A stretch of 64,000 bases of DNA from Scylla paramamosain (GCF_035594125.1 NC_087167.1:1931001-1995000); one strand, 5' to 3'; positions 1-14,601 are shown, counted from the first letter of the stretch. Made by a program: numbers and translations. Notes: generated from the sequence alone by a model not told the origin.

Positions 1-42
1 TTGAAGTAGTCAAAGTGAGAGAGCAATGCGTTTGAGAATAAG
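1..42 (+). repeat. Interspersed repeat family A, copy 1 (cut by window edge)
   Basis: The 3' box of family A (gaagtagtc, then gagagagcaatgcgttt) matches the fuller copies at 2411, 35868 and elsewhere. The 5' part lies outside the window. Confidence 0.5.
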
Positions 43-108
43 GGCCGTACTTATTGTAGCCAAGAGTGTGATGCAACAATCAAGTCTTTCCGTTTTCCTT
101 CCCTTTCC

Positions 109-1339
109 TTTTTTTTTTTTTTTTCGTTCGGGGTGTGTTGTGGCTCCCCCTCGTAATCACTTTTCCGGAATATAAAAAAAAGTGTATAGCTCTTGTCAGA
201 TTTTATGTTATCTTTCCATTATCGGATAAGGCACTCGGTTCTGAAAACTCGCACACTCTTCAACCGTTCACTCCTGGTCTACTTACTTTTATCTTTCCTC
301 CCCTCTTTCTCTTGTCTCCCTTGTCTCTCCTTTCCTCCAGCAGCTAAGTGCCATCTATGCCAGGAGCCACCAGGCGGCCTTGTGCTTTTAACATTTCTCC
401 ACTCTTCCTTTCTTTACTCATCCACTCTTTTCTCTCCTCCCCTCTTTGAGCCGCCACCTATCACTATTACCGAGCCAGACGCCCGCCTTATCTTTTCACC
501 AATAGCAGCGCCAGCGCACCTTAACTTTTCCAAGGCAACTCATAACTTCCAGGAGCATAGACACCCGGGACCGCCTTGTACCGAGCGGCTGACTCTGTTT
601 ACACGTATTGAGCAATGCAAACTGCACCGCCGATGGGACCATTTCAGGGATGTTGACCTGACGGAGTGATGGCGGCGAGGAGGAAGAGAGGAAAGAAAGG
701 AGGCGCAGGACAAGGGACAATAAAGAGAGTTATTTTTAGTCTCGTTCAGTTAACAACAAGGCGGCCTCTCCTCTTTGTGGTGCCGCTCAAGGGATAAACA
801 CCTTTCTGGCTGCCTCACGTCAACGAAAACACTGAGCCTCAGCCCTATTAAGACTAAAATATTTTTTTCTGGTCTAAAGAAAAAAAAAAAAAAGGAACGT
901 ATCTGAACCAAGAGATTAGAACATCACAGATTCACGAGCCAAAGTCCTACAAAGGCGAAAACTGAAAACATTCTCTGGTTTTTGGCAGCTTTGTAGTTGT
1001 GAGGAAAACCTGTGTGAAAATCTATTCTGTAACAACAATACATGGATGTTTGATCTATATTAGAGCTATGAATATTTTCATTGAAGGGTAGTATTTTTAT
1101 GTTTATATCACGCATCGAATCACGGGCAGACAGATGAAGTTACTGATCTTGCTAACTGCATGCCTCCTTTCCTCATGCGGCCTCGCTGCACAAAACTTTC
1201 TTCTTCCTCCCACCCCTGTTCTGTCCACCTGTCTGAAGTAAGAATTAACCAGTATTCTCAATCATTCATCCCTTTCTCTGGTAAACTCTGAGACTTCCTA
1301 CCTACTTCTGTATTTCCACCTTCTTACGACTCGAATTCT
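109..1339. other. Unique sequence, no gene recognised
   Basis: Opens with a T run (109-124). 260-430 is pyrimidine-rich and 430-690 is a GC-richer island with a CCAAT-like box and a GTTTAC motif, which could be regulatory. A frame is open on + from 193 to 669, but its first half is C/T-rich low complexity and I recognise no domain. A poly-A run lies at 880-893. 900-1339 is ordinary AT-rich sequence. Confidence 0.5.
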
Positions 1340-1482
1340 TTCAAGAGGGAGGTTTCAAGACACTTATCCTTTAATTTTTGACTACCGCTCGGCATCTCAG
1401 AGGGCCTTTTTTTTTTTTTTTCTTTTGGGGGGATTTGTTGTCCTTGGCCGGTGTTCCTCCTACATAAAAAGAAAAAAATATA
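1340..1482 (+). mobile_element. Interspersed repeat family B, copy 1
   Basis: Shares with 30977-31131 the segments tcaagagggaggtttcaag, cttatcct, aatttttgactaccgct and ccttggccggtgttcctcc-tac, followed by an A-rich tail. Relative to copy 2 it has lost about 40 bp near 1391. The A-rich end resembles the 3' end of a non-LTR retrotransposon; that class is inferred. Confidence 0.65.
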
Positions 1483-1609
<127 letters not shown>

Positions 1610-1741
1610 CGTTAAAGGAATCTGCATATAAAGCTCGAAAAATGTGTTAAGTTTTCAAGGTTTCTGCTTGTTGATAATGAAATGACCTTGATGTCTGACG
1701 CCAGCAACGCCTGCCTGTTGCTTTCTGTGCTTCTCTTACAG

Positions 1742-1974
1742 TCAAACATTCAATGGGAACTCCTCTTATTAAGCTTTCGTCAGGCCTCCCAATCGTGGGA
1801 GAAACTCAGAAAAAAATACTGTCACTAGGTTATATAGAAATGAAGGTATCTCGAGAGTCAGACAGCCACGTAGAAGGAAGGGCGAAAGGTTATTCGCTTC
1901 TCAGACTTGAGTTAGTCGCTCCGGTAAACACGCGAGGAGACTTCTTTATTGGCGTCACCGAGTCGCGAGGATAG
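1742..1974 (+). other. Candidate terminal exon, function unknown
   Basis: A strong acceptor-like tract (gctttctgtgcttctcttacag) ends at 1741. The frame entered at phase 2 stays open to TAG at 1972-1974; the first ATG is at 1753 (73 codons). AATAAA lies 210 bp after the stop at 2183-2188. No domain, signal peptide or membrane segment is recognised. An open frame of this length is common by chance, so this is a candidate only. Confidence 0.18.
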
Positions 1975-2410
1975 CTTCGATCGCTCCTCACCAAGGCCTC
2001 GGGAAGAGGATCTGTGACCTCCACTTCACACCGAAACCACCGCCACCAATTCGAAACACACTTGCAACATTTCCGTGGATAAAAAGAATAGCAGGTACAA
2101 ATTCATTTAATGTTTCTTTTTTATTCACTAACCATAAATAGTTATATGCACTTGAAAATACATACCAGAGAAAAGTTCCACACAATAAACATTCAAACAT
2201 ATTCATGAAGAGATTCTGACCCCATGTTGACGAAGAGTAAATCGAACACCAAATCCATACTGGTTTAAGTCTTCAATATGATTTATGTTACTACCAGTAA
2301 GTCCAAGACACTCAAAATTGACCTCACACTGAACGGATGGAGCTGAGACAATGAACAGCACCCTGAATCGTTTTTTGATACCTTTCAACACGGTTCTAGT
2401 GGAAGTTAAT
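1975..2410. other. AT-rich unique sequence
   Basis: No gene recognised. Contains AATAAA at 2183-2188. Short minus-strand frames here show no recognisable domain. Confidence 0.5.
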
Positions 2411-2559
2411 GGGGGTTTTCAAGAGCATTTTCATGATTTTCGAGTAAATTAAATAAGATTCTGCATCGTCAATGTGAAAAGCGACCTATAATAATCCCAT
2501 TAGTCATCTATACAACCTCTGAAAATAGTCCATATGAAAGAACAAAATGTTAAGAAACA
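2411..2559 (+). repeat. Interspersed repeat family A, copy 2
   Basis: Aligns over most of its length with 35868-36008: ttttcatgat near the start, a middle aatgtgaaaagcgacc block, and the 3' box ctctgaaaatagtcc followed by gaaagaacaaaatg. Confidence 0.7.
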
Positions 2560-2653
2560 AGAGTCAATGACGTGCAGGTATGCGGTGCACCTTGACTACA
2601 AGCTAAATTATAGCGGCTTTAAATAGAACTGTAGTACGTGTGTTGGGCAAATA

Positions 2654-2655
<2 letters not shown>

Positions 2656-2728
<73 letters not shown>
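2656..2728. repeat. (GT)n microsatellite
   Basis: Perfect dinucleotide array of about 36 units. Confidence 0.95.
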
Positions 2729-3999
2729 GATCGGTGTGTTGATACTATCTAAATTTGTCGTGTGTTTCGCATGCTTTTATCTTTTTTTTATTTTTATATA
2801 ATTCTTTTGCACTTACCCCTCTGCTATTCATCATAATTGTTAACGAAATGTAAGCACCTTCCGTCCCTTCCCCTTCAACGCCACGCGGGCCCCTCCTGCT
2901 ACTGCTGCGGGGGTTGACTTGTGTGCTCTCTCTTCTTGTGGTAATAATTCCGAAAGAAACATCGGAACATTTTCGTGACAGAGACCCATTAGTAGAAACA
3001 AATATTTACCTCTCGTTACGTTTTCTGGCCTCACGTGAAATATAAAACACATCAGTTGGTTGAATGATGTATAAAAGAAAAAAAAAATAATTGACCGACA
3101 CAAAATGGTGATAATGAGCTAGTCACTGGTGAGATTAAGGGTGATGCTGATAATGGCGCCAAAAGTGCAAGTAAAGCATTACACAGATTTCATTTGGCTA
3201 TTTAAAAATTGAGTGCATAAAATAATAACCCCTTGGACAACGTAAATGGATAATTCATTTGACAAATCTTTCAATAATGTCACACGATTTTCATAAATAA
3301 TTCATGGTACATAGAGACAAAATCTGTGGGGCACACAAAGTACTAATAAATCAGTAAGTAAATAAATATATAAATAAGCTAATTAAGTAATGATAATCCA
3401 TACAAAAAAAAATAACCTAAGTACTTTCTGCACATTACCTTGACCAAAACTAAAAAATAATGATAAAATTAAGCATTTAAAAAGATACGCACCTTTCCTT
3501 CTTCCCATTATCGTTGCTTCCTTCCTTCCTTCCTCCTCCAAACTTCCCGTTCCCATACCCTCCCTCATAATTTGTGGCGTTCCCTTGCTTCCCCTTCCTC
3601 ATGCCCTACACGGCGCCCCCCCCTCCTGCCAGCCCTCACCCTCTAACCTTTCGTGACCTTGCAGATAATTTATAATAACTTCCTGCTCCCCTCCCCGACC
3701 AGCAGAAATACACGAGGCCTCCCACACACTACCACACTCCCAGCTCCCATCTACGCCGCCCCCTCTGCTGTTACTTAAGGTCCTCGCGCAGGTATAATCG
3801 TCCAGGTTAATGGCAGGGGAGGAAGCATGTACACTAGACCTGAGGGAAGGCAATGGACTCATAACGCAGCGGGGTAATTACATGTCGAACTGGTAATTGC
3901 CGTTTTTCTGAGGAGATGTATTCCACCAGAGAAGATAAAAATAGGTGGAGGAGGAGGAATATTGCCTGGACTGTTTCGAGGGAGATGTTTATGTTAGTT

Positions 4000-4002
<3 letters not shown>
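2729..4002. other. Unique sequence, no gene recognised
   Basis: AT-rich to about 3480, with short ATAA repeats at 3340-3390. Pyrimidine-rich at 3495-3780, including a C run at 3617-3623. No domain-bearing frame. Confidence 0.5.

Positions 4003-4083
<81 letters not shown>
4003..4083. repeat. (CT)n microsatellite
   Basis: Perfect array of about 40 units. Its translations (SLSLSL, RERERE) are artefacts. Confidence 0.95.
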
Positions 4084-4087
<4 letters not shown>

Positions 4088-4461
4088 GTCAAAGTAAAGG
4101 AATGGCAGGAAAACCTCAATACGTTCCCCGTCTCTTAACAGGCTGTCGCGGCGCCTTAAGTGAACGTCCGATGCGATGCGTTAGCCAGCCAGCCTCCTCA
4201 TCTCCTTCCCATCTACCCTCCACTTCCTTCACAGATTACCTTGTTAAGATTCGTCACACCTGGGGCGGCGCCAGGTAGACCAGATCATCACGATGGGGAA
4301 AATTGCTTTGAAATATCCTTCCTTTAACTCATTTTCCGGTCTTTTTTTTTTTTATCCCAAGAATTTAAAATGGCTGCGTTTCTGGGGGATTCGTTTCTTT
4401 TCCTTTCCGCGAAGCACTTTTTTTTCTTTACGTTCACATCCCTTTCCTCTTCCTCCCTTAG

Positions 4462-4465
<4 letters not shown>
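4084..4465. other. Unique spacer between two (CT)n arrays
   Basis: Mixed composition with a GC-richer stretch at 4140-4280. No gene recognised. Confidence 0.5.

Positions 4466-4549
<84 letters not shown>
4466..4549. repeat. (CT)n microsatellite
   Basis: Perfect array of about 42 units. Confidence 0.95.
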
Positions 4550-5972
<1,423 letters not shown>

Positions 5973-6183
5973 GAAGGAAGGAAGGAAGGAAGGAAGGAAG
6001 GAAGGAAGGAAGGAAGGAAGGAAGGAAGGGGGACAAGATAGGCGCAGAAAGAGGAAGGATGCATTTTATAACATGGAAGGATAAAAAAAAAAGTGATTGA
6101 CTGACGTATAGTAGTAGACTTGGAGGAGGAGGAGGAGGAGGAGGAGGAGGAGGAGTACAACATCAACAACAACAACAACAACA
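5973..6183. repeat. Compound (GAAG)n ... (GGA)n ... (CAA)n
   Basis: (GAAG)n at 5973-6029, (GGA)n at 6122-6155 and (CAA)n at about 6164-6183, separated by unique sequence. Confidence 0.9.
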
Positions 6184-6394
6184 TAGAAAAATACTTGGAG
6201 TCGGGCCAAGAAGACGAGAACGAAGTAGAAGGAAAGAGGAGAGGACGAGGAAAAATCGAGAGTGAGCAGAGGCGTATATACTTTCAAATGTAAATGAGGT
6301 ATAAGCGGCTTTACTCGTTTCGTTGAAGGCTATGGACATGTTTTTATCGCATCAGAAGCAGCAAAACTGTGCCGCTTGAAATGAGATGCATGCT

Positions 6395-6535
6395 CGTGTT
6401 CTTAAACGCGTTGTTCTCTCATATGAACTGTTTCCAAAGGCCACAGAGATGAATAGTCGGGTTCTCCTTAATGTTTTACCCACTGTTGGTGGAGAATACT
6501 TAATAAACTATTACAACAAGAATCCAAAACTCAGT
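6395..6535 (-). repeat. Interspersed repeat family A, copy 3
   Basis: On the minus strand it carries the box cctttggaaacagttcat followed by gagagaacaacgcg, and upstream the aacagtgggtaaaacatt region, in the same order as the copy at 35868. Confidence 0.65.
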
Positions 6536-8088
<1,553 letters not shown>

Positions 8089-8120
<32 letters not shown>

Positions 8121-8158
8121 TAATAGACAGACACAAACAGCTAAATAAGGGAACAAAC

Positions 8159-8203
<45 letters not shown>
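8089..8203. repeat. Facing (GT)n and (AC)n arrays
   Basis: (GT)n at 8089-8119 and (AC)n at 8163-8203 are mutually complementary and only 43 bp apart, so a single strand could fold back. Confidence 0.9.
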
Positions 8204-8206
<3 letters not shown>

Positions 8207-8531
8207 TACAGTAAAAAAAAAAAATATTACCCAAAATTCTAGAGAAAAAAAAAATGGACAATATACAACAAGGAGATGGACAAAAGCCAACACTGCATGA
8301 AGCTCCGGCCATTACCGTCCAGTCTAATATTACTTTACCCACCTATAACAGTCCCTACGCAGCGTACTGGCCAGATATCTAGGCTCGGATGGCAAAATGT
8401 GCAGGTGACAATGGCAACAGCGGCAGAAAAAGAAAAAAAAAACAGTGGGAAACAGAGCAGGATGAAAGGAAATAAGAAAAGTAGAGAAAGAATAAGGACA
8501 TTGAAGAGAGACAGGAAGGGGGAGAAAGAGA

Positions 8532-8538
<7 letters not shown>

Positions 8539-8617
<79 letters not shown>
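8539..8617. repeat. (AG)n microsatellite
   Basis: About 39 units, preceded by imperfect (GAAAGA) units at 8522-8538. Confidence 0.95.
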
Positions 8618-8620
<3 letters not shown>

Positions 8621-9018
8621 GAGAGAAAATATGACGTGAAAGAAAGGAAGATGATAAAAATAGATTGGATGGACGGTTATGGAGTAAGAAAAAATGGTAA
8701 AAAAAAAAAAAAACGGAAGTCTGAAGGGACGGTGAAATGTTCCAAGGTTACTGGCTGTGAAGGACGAAGGGGACGAAAAAGACGACAACGATGACTACAA
8801 CAGCTGGGACGATGACGAGGCAGCAGGATGGGGAGGGGGAAGCAGAAGGAAGCGAAGGAGCAAAATGAAGAAGATGGGAAGTGATAGCAAAGGTGGCGAA
8901 GGAAATAGAAGTCGTTTCCTGAAGATAAAAAAGAAAAAAGGGAGAAAAAAAAGTTTAACGGGAGGGCGTCGCGATAAGATAAGAACGACACATGCCATGA
9001 AGCCGCACGATGCTGCTA

Positions 9019-9136
<118 letters not shown>

Positions 9137-9600
9137 GGAAAAAAAAGTCGCTGAGGAAAAAGACGATGGTAAGGAGGAGGAGGACAGGAAGGAGAAGGAA
9201 GGAGGAGGAGCAGGAGGAGTTGGAGGACAGGTGTTCACAGCGGAAAGAGAAGAAAGAGAATGAGAATATTAAAGGGAAAAAAAAGGAGGAAAAAATATAA
9301 TGCAGGAAGAGGTGGGTGGGAAGGAGGAAGGACGTAGAGGAGGAGCAGGAAGAGGAGAAAGGGAAAGGAGGTTTAGATCTGAAAAAGGAAGAGAAAATTA
9401 AAGAAAAAAAGGGGAAAAAAAAGAAAGAGCATGAGGAGGAGGTAGCGGAGAAAGCGAAAGAAAAGGAACATAAGAAGAAAAGGAAAGAGGAAGAGGAGAA
9501 AACGGGAGACAAACCAGAATAAAGCAGAAGAAAAGAAAGGCTTTTTGGAGAGAGAGAAACTGCAGTAACGAAAGGTAGGAAAGGACGTGGAAATAAATGA

Positions 9601-9977
9601 CCACCGGGATAAAAAGAGTCGTACTAGTTGGGCCACACCTGCACTCATTAACCATTCACGCCTCGCTTAACCTACACTACGCCAGCTTCACCCTTTTTTT
9701 ATACGAGTAAGTCTCGGGAGGTACCAGCGCCCCCTAGCCTTCACGAGAGCGTTTTTCTCTCGTTTTCTCTGCAGCGGCTCTAAGTATGATAATCGGCTTA
9801 GTCCTTACAGTATTGTATTTTTTATCCTTTTTTTTCTCTCTCTCTCTCGCTCTATGGAGACAGGGAGAGAAGGGTATGCACTAGAGGGGAGGTTTTCCAA
9901 TTAATATCCTATGTCTATGATTTTAATCCAGATACTGCAGTTTATCACAAATAGCCCAGTAAAGGCAAAAATATATG

Positions 9978-9980
<3 letters not shown>
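9601..9980. other. Unique spacer
   Basis: Includes the CTCF-like motif at 9724-9738, a small stem acgagag/ctctcgt (9743-9749 with 9757-9763) and a short CT run near 9836-9848. No gene recognised. Confidence 0.5.
9724..9738 (-). promoter_or_regulatory. CTCF-like motif
   Basis: The minus strand reads ggctaggggg-cgctgg, containing AGGGGGCGCT, the core of the CTCF consensus. A single motif match does not establish binding. Confidence 0.15.

Positions 9981-10060
<80 letters not shown>
9981..10060. repeat. (TG)n microsatellite
   Basis: Perfect array of about 40 units. Confidence 0.95.
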
Positions 10061-10063
<3 letters not shown>

Positions 10064-10680
10064 CTGTTGCGCTAAGTAGACAGGACACAAATTAATAAAA
10101 ACGTACGTATTAAGAAGCGTAAAAAAAATATAATTTGTAAGAAGTTCCATCCATAAAAAGTCGTGCATAACTAATCCCGAAGAGGCAAAAATCTGATCAT
10201 CATTCAAAGAAGGTAAAGAGAGAATGTATATTGCGCTAGGAAGCAAGAAGTGAAGGAGGAAAAAAATATATAAATTAAAATTCCAGAGAAGTTCGACTAA
10301 TGAAAAAAAAAAAAAGCGCGTAACAAATAATGAAGGAAATACTGTTGAAATTAATAAAAAAGAAAATTAGATTATAATAGTAAAATAATTATCGTTGGAG
10401 GATTCCAAGGAGATTAGGTTGCCGACAAATTCAAAGACGCTTTTTCCCTTCATTTTTTTTTTCCCTCTCACAAATTATATTAGTGCCTCGGGTCACTCTT
10501 CACGGGCATCCCCACGGGGCGTCTTTGTCACTCCCGCGCTCCTCCAAGCGGCTTTCTGTTTGCAGTGGAGCTCTTCTGGTTAAAATTATGGCCCGTGTGG
10601 ATCAATTATCTCTCTTTTAACTTTTTATGAGCTACTTCTGAGAAAAGCAATTACCCCTGCGAGCTGGAAATATTTGCTCT
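10061..10680. other. Unique sequence, no gene recognised
   Basis: AT-rich to about 10480, then GC-richer. An acceptor-like tract (ctttctgtttgcag) ends near 10565 without a supported exon. Confidence 0.5.
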
Positions 10681-11265
10681 GTGACTTTTCCTCCCTTCCT
10701 CCCTTTCCTCTTCCTCCGTTTAACTGAGCAGACGAAGGGAAAGAGAGGGGGAGGTAAGGAGGGAAGTAGACAAGAAAGAGGTAGGGTGGAGGCAAGGATG
10801 CAACTACCGCATTGAGATTGACGGCGCAGACTTTGCTTAAAAAAAGAAATAATGAAAAAATAAAAAGAATCCTCCTCTCCCCATCCTTCTTTTGGCTGAG
10901 TAGATGACGGGAAAGAGAGAGAGAGAGTGTGGGGTCGAGGAGGCATAGATGCAGCTTCCGTGTTCATACTAACGGCGCAGACTTTGTTTAGAAAATCTTT
11001 CCCCCTTTCCCCAGTCCTCTCTTCTTGACTGAGTAGACTAGAAGGGAGGGAGAGGGAGCGGGCTCGAGAAGACAGAGTTACAACCTCCTACGGTGTAGGC
11101 TTTGCTTAGAAAATCCCTCTTACTTTCTCCATTCCACTTGTCTTGACTTGAGCAGATAAAGGGGAGGAGGGGAAGGAAGGCAGGGAAGGAGAGAGAGAGA
11201 GAGAGAAAGTAGGGAAAAGAGAAATGCAGACCGCACATTCAGACTGATTGCACAGACTTTGCTTA
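10681..11265. repeat. Degenerate tandem repeat, four 118-157 bp units
   Basis: Each unit has a pyrimidine arm, a box like ACTGAGYAGA (10723, 10895, 11028, 11146), a purine arm, and a 19-nt end box like acggcgcagactttgctta (10821-10839, 10972-10990, 11090-11108, 11247-11265). End boxes are 151, 118 and 157 bp apart. The C/T and G/A arms of one unit are roughly complementary, so each could form an imperfect hairpin. No coding role is seen. Confidence 0.8.
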
Positions 11266-11640
11266 GAAATGAGTGGTTTGCCTCCTCCTTCCCGCACCGC
11301 CGCCTCTTTAAGGATATTACCGCGCTGGCCGCCGCACGCCAACACTGCTGAATGATTGACGACCTCCTCCAAGCCACTCGCGCAGGATCAATGGCCCAAT
11401 ACTCATCCATGTTTTATGAACAGTAATTTCAGTGCAGGAGCAAGAGCCAAAATGCGTTTTCGATTTAAAAATATACAAATTGCTGATGTAACTAATTCAA
11501 CCACAGGGTGCGATCAAACATGCTGGAATTATTATACTTAAAAAGACGTACGATACAGAATTGATGAGTTGATGGATGTTTGGATGATGCTTGCTGCCGT
11601 GTCTCAGGAAGCACTCAGCAGGTGCTTGAATAAACAATGA
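11266..11640. other. Unique sequence after the tandem repeat
   Basis: GC-richer at 11280-11400, then AT-rich. No gene recognised. Confidence 0.5.
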
Positions 11641-11929
11641 CATTCAGGATCGCAAGCTCGTCTCCTGATCCAAGTTTGCTGGAGTGTAACGAACCGTCGA
11701 AATGCCTCGATTCATGTGCGTCGAAGCAGCAAGTGGGTCATGACGGATGCAATACAAGATCTACGGGAGCTGTGCACGCTGCTGGAGAACAGAGACTCCT
11801 CAACTCAACTCCAAGTATTGGGGACAGGTGGTACAGAAGATCGAGGAGGAGACGGAGTGTGAGATGGACTTGGTGGAAATGCAAGGAATGGAAGCGATGA
11901 AAGACAAGGCAATGGCCGCAGTGGACTAA
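11641..11929 (+). pseudogene. Possible frame-broken coding fragment, unknown
   Basis: One + frame is open from 11641 and encodes a segment WVMTDAIQDLRELCTLLENR near 11735-11795. A second + frame then carries QVVQKIEEETECEMDL and EAMKDKAMAAVD to a TAA at 11927-11929. Both pieces are acidic and charge-patterned and would join through a frameshift near 11800-11820. No family recognised; it may be a retrotransposon or gene remnant, or chance. Confidence 0.22.
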
Positions 11930-13348
11930 ATGAAGATTTGTACACCACGCAAATCATTAACACGAGAAAAATAACGAACGAAGCAGAAGGATGAGGTGGT
12001 GTCTGTTCTTGGAATATGTGGTTGAATCTGCGGCGGCTCTTCGTGTAGGTGTTTTTAGGAACTCTCCTTCGTTAAGGTTATTCACGTGAAGCTTATTAAG
12101 CGTATAGTGCTGCTGAGGCTGAAGCACTCATTAGGTTTCATCTCTTTCATCACAGCTGAACCTCCCACTCAGCTGTGTTGTATTGAAGTACAGGAAAAAT
12201 TCTTCGCCAAACTCGACCTCTCTTATTGCCTTCTCAGCGTGTTGTCCTGAGTGACCTCATTACGGTTGACGCCACTGAAAGACCTGGTTCCGAGCTGTGT
12301 TTGTCTCCATGACTTAGACGCCAGAAATATCGTTAGTTGCTAATCTAAAAATGAGAGAATGTGGGAATTACCTCTCCCTAATTCGGGTTACAAGACTGGG
12401 CCGCAGCGCTTCCTATGTAACAGTGTTGTACAGTTTCAGGAGACTGGTTATGTACATGCTCATTAACAAATAACGCGGAATCCCTTAGAAATTGAAGATT
12501 TTCCGAATGTTGAGTTTCCGTAGCTATAAAGAATCTAGAACAATAGATGTACATATAAATCCAATAAACCTTAAGATTCATTCAAGAAAATACAAACGCT
12601 TTGATGTGTATCAAAGAGCATGGCAATGACATCCTCGAGCTGTCTTGAGTCACTGAAGGATTTTACGTTTGTGTTGCATGGCTCGCAGTGTCAATCTCGA
12701 GTCTCCTTAATGTATTAAATTCCCTTTGGGACATTCGTAAGCCAAGTGATGGTTTTAAACTTCATATTTTACGATTCTCAAAGCTGGAAGAGTGTTTTGA
12801 GAAGCGATTACTCAAGTTGTATGCTTTTATGAGACACACCAAGGTATCTAGGATAGCCTTGCCAGACTTGCTGGGATCTTGTTCTGCAAGACGCGAGCTC
12901 TTCTGAGAAGACACAAGAGGATATATAAAGGGATTGGCTTGGGGTGTTGTGGCTCATTTCAATGCAAATGACCTTCGTCCTGCTTACCAACCTTCTCATG
13001 CCACTTTAGTCCCACATCAAATAAATTACTCGTATCGAGCACAGACACGTACTGGCTTTCCTAGGCCGAGAACTTTAAGGAACAGTAAAAGGCTGATCCC
13101 TGCCTCCCCTAACTAATATGAAGGAGGCAGCAGTAAACCATAAATTACCCCAAACTAAGACACACCCTATCGTTCTGAGGGCGAGACACAGTGACATGAG
13201 TGATGGTGGTAGGAGAGTAGCTAGTAATTTTGACATTAACGAGGGATGCTGAAAGCTGGAGGTGAAATGATTCATGTGTTGTCTGCAATCCAGAATGGCA
13301 GTCGATGGCCAGACTCTAGAATGGATGGGATAGAGAATGTTTGATCAT

Positions 13349-13378
13349 CATTACCTGGAAAATGAAAAGTTGATAAAT
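13349..13378 (-). other. Juxtaposed 3'/5' splice-site motif (weak donor)
   Basis: The minus strand reads ...aacttttcattttccag|gtaatg with the junction between 13355 and 13354. Good polypyrimidine tract and CAG, but GTAATG is weaker than GTRAGT. Confidence 0.12.
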
Positions 13379-14014
13379 TCAAGGCAAGGATGAATTGTTA
13401 CTTCATCACTTTTCAAAGCGTATAAGAACCTGATGACCTCATTATTATTAACATCAAGGTCATCACCTTTGAATTTCTCTAAATTTATGTGGAGTTCGTT
13501 AGAGTGGCTATTGACGAATTACATGAAACATCAACACATACGCTTTAAGTTTACTTCATTAAGCAGTAAATATGTCTATGTATCTGTGTAACAATGGTAA
13601 ACAATACTGAAGAACTTACTATGCCTTAGTTTACAATTTATTGAACGGTGAGTCTTCTCAGGAAAACATGTGATACAATTGCATTATCTTTGGCTTTAGA
13701 CTTATTCAACACGGACACACAATGTTGCCAATGTATGTCCAGAAAAACATCGTCTAGGATGTTCAAATTCCTTGTGTTCTCTGATTTAGATGCGAAACTG
13801 GAGTATTAAACAACGATGTAGAGAGGCCAACTGATATCTTCAGTAAAAGGTGTTCTCACTATCAAGAAACATAATTTAGTGACATGAATCAAATAAATGA
13901 ACTTTCCAAGATGCGGCATCGAACGCTCTTAACTACATAGTTTGTGAACAGGAACAAAATTTATGTATAAGTCGCACGCTTTGGAGAACACGATCCTGCT
14001 CGTCGGGTTGCCTC

Positions 14015-14132
14015 TATAAAGGGCGAGGAGGGAGCAAGTGATCGATCTCACCGAGGGGTGTTCAGAATAGAAAGGCTGCCTCCAGGGAGACTGACTCGGG
14101 GAACCCATACGGAATGAAGTGGAGGGGTGAGT
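14015..14132 (+). promoter_or_regulatory. Candidate TATA promoter plus first-exon donor
   Basis: TATAAA (14015-14020) lies in a GC-rich context. About 30 bp downstream is a weak TCA initiator-like site (14047-14049). A short frame from ATG 14113 runs into a strong donor G|GTGAGT at 14127-14132. All elements are short, so chance is a real alternative. Confidence 0.12.
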
Positions 14133-14168
14133 GAATCAACAGCATCACTACGGCGTGCACCCTTCATT

Positions 14169-14250
14169 AGTGGTGGTGGTGGTGGTGGTGGTGATGGTGA
14201 TGGTGGTGGTGGTGGTGGTGGTGGTGATGATGATGATGAGGAGGAGGAGG
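14169..14250. repeat. Compound (GTG)n(ATG)n(AGG)n
   Basis: Triplet array shifting from TGG units through GATGAT to GAGGAG units. Confidence 0.9.
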
Positions 14251-14564
14251 ATAATGAGTTACAGGAATGATTGGTAAGAAAAGATGAGTTGTCACATCAC
14301 GATATTACGTATTTGAGGGCTATTACAACAATCTGCAGCACAAGTATTACGGCATGACAGAAAAAGAAGAAGACTCAGTTGCACCCACCTTACGAACTCA
14401 GGGTAACGATAGAATGTAGTAAATAAATAGATAAATACATCAGTAGAACAGCGTATTTACAGATGGGTAGATAATAATTGAAATGTCCACAGGGGAGAAG
14501 GAAAAGAAAAATTCACACTGCACACTTCCTCACCTCATCCTTCTTCTCTTACTTGCACAGCCTC

Positions 14565-14567
<3 letters not shown>
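14251..14567. other. Unique spacer
   Basis: AT-rich. No gene recognised. Confidence 0.5.

Positions 14568-14600
<33 letters not shown>
14568..14600. repeat. (AC)n microsatellite
   Basis: About 16 units. Confidence 0.9.

Positions 14601-14601
<1 letters not shown>

Larger units (their letters stand above)
11930..14168. other. Longest low-repeat unique stretch
   Basis: About 2.2 kb with almost no simple repeat. Short + frames (e.g. 12688-12906) have no domain I recognise. Contains a minus-strand acceptor/donor junction at 13355/13354 and a TATA-like element at 14015. Confidence 0.5.

Noticed and set aside
3176..3330. Possible MITE from inverted cacagattt / aaatctgtg
   Set aside because: Only 9 bp of inverted match, no extension and no target duplication.
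9743..9763. acgagag/ctctcgt stem-loop with T-rich loop
   Set aside because: Does not match the histone 3' stem-loop or a known terminator; 7-bp stems are common by chance.
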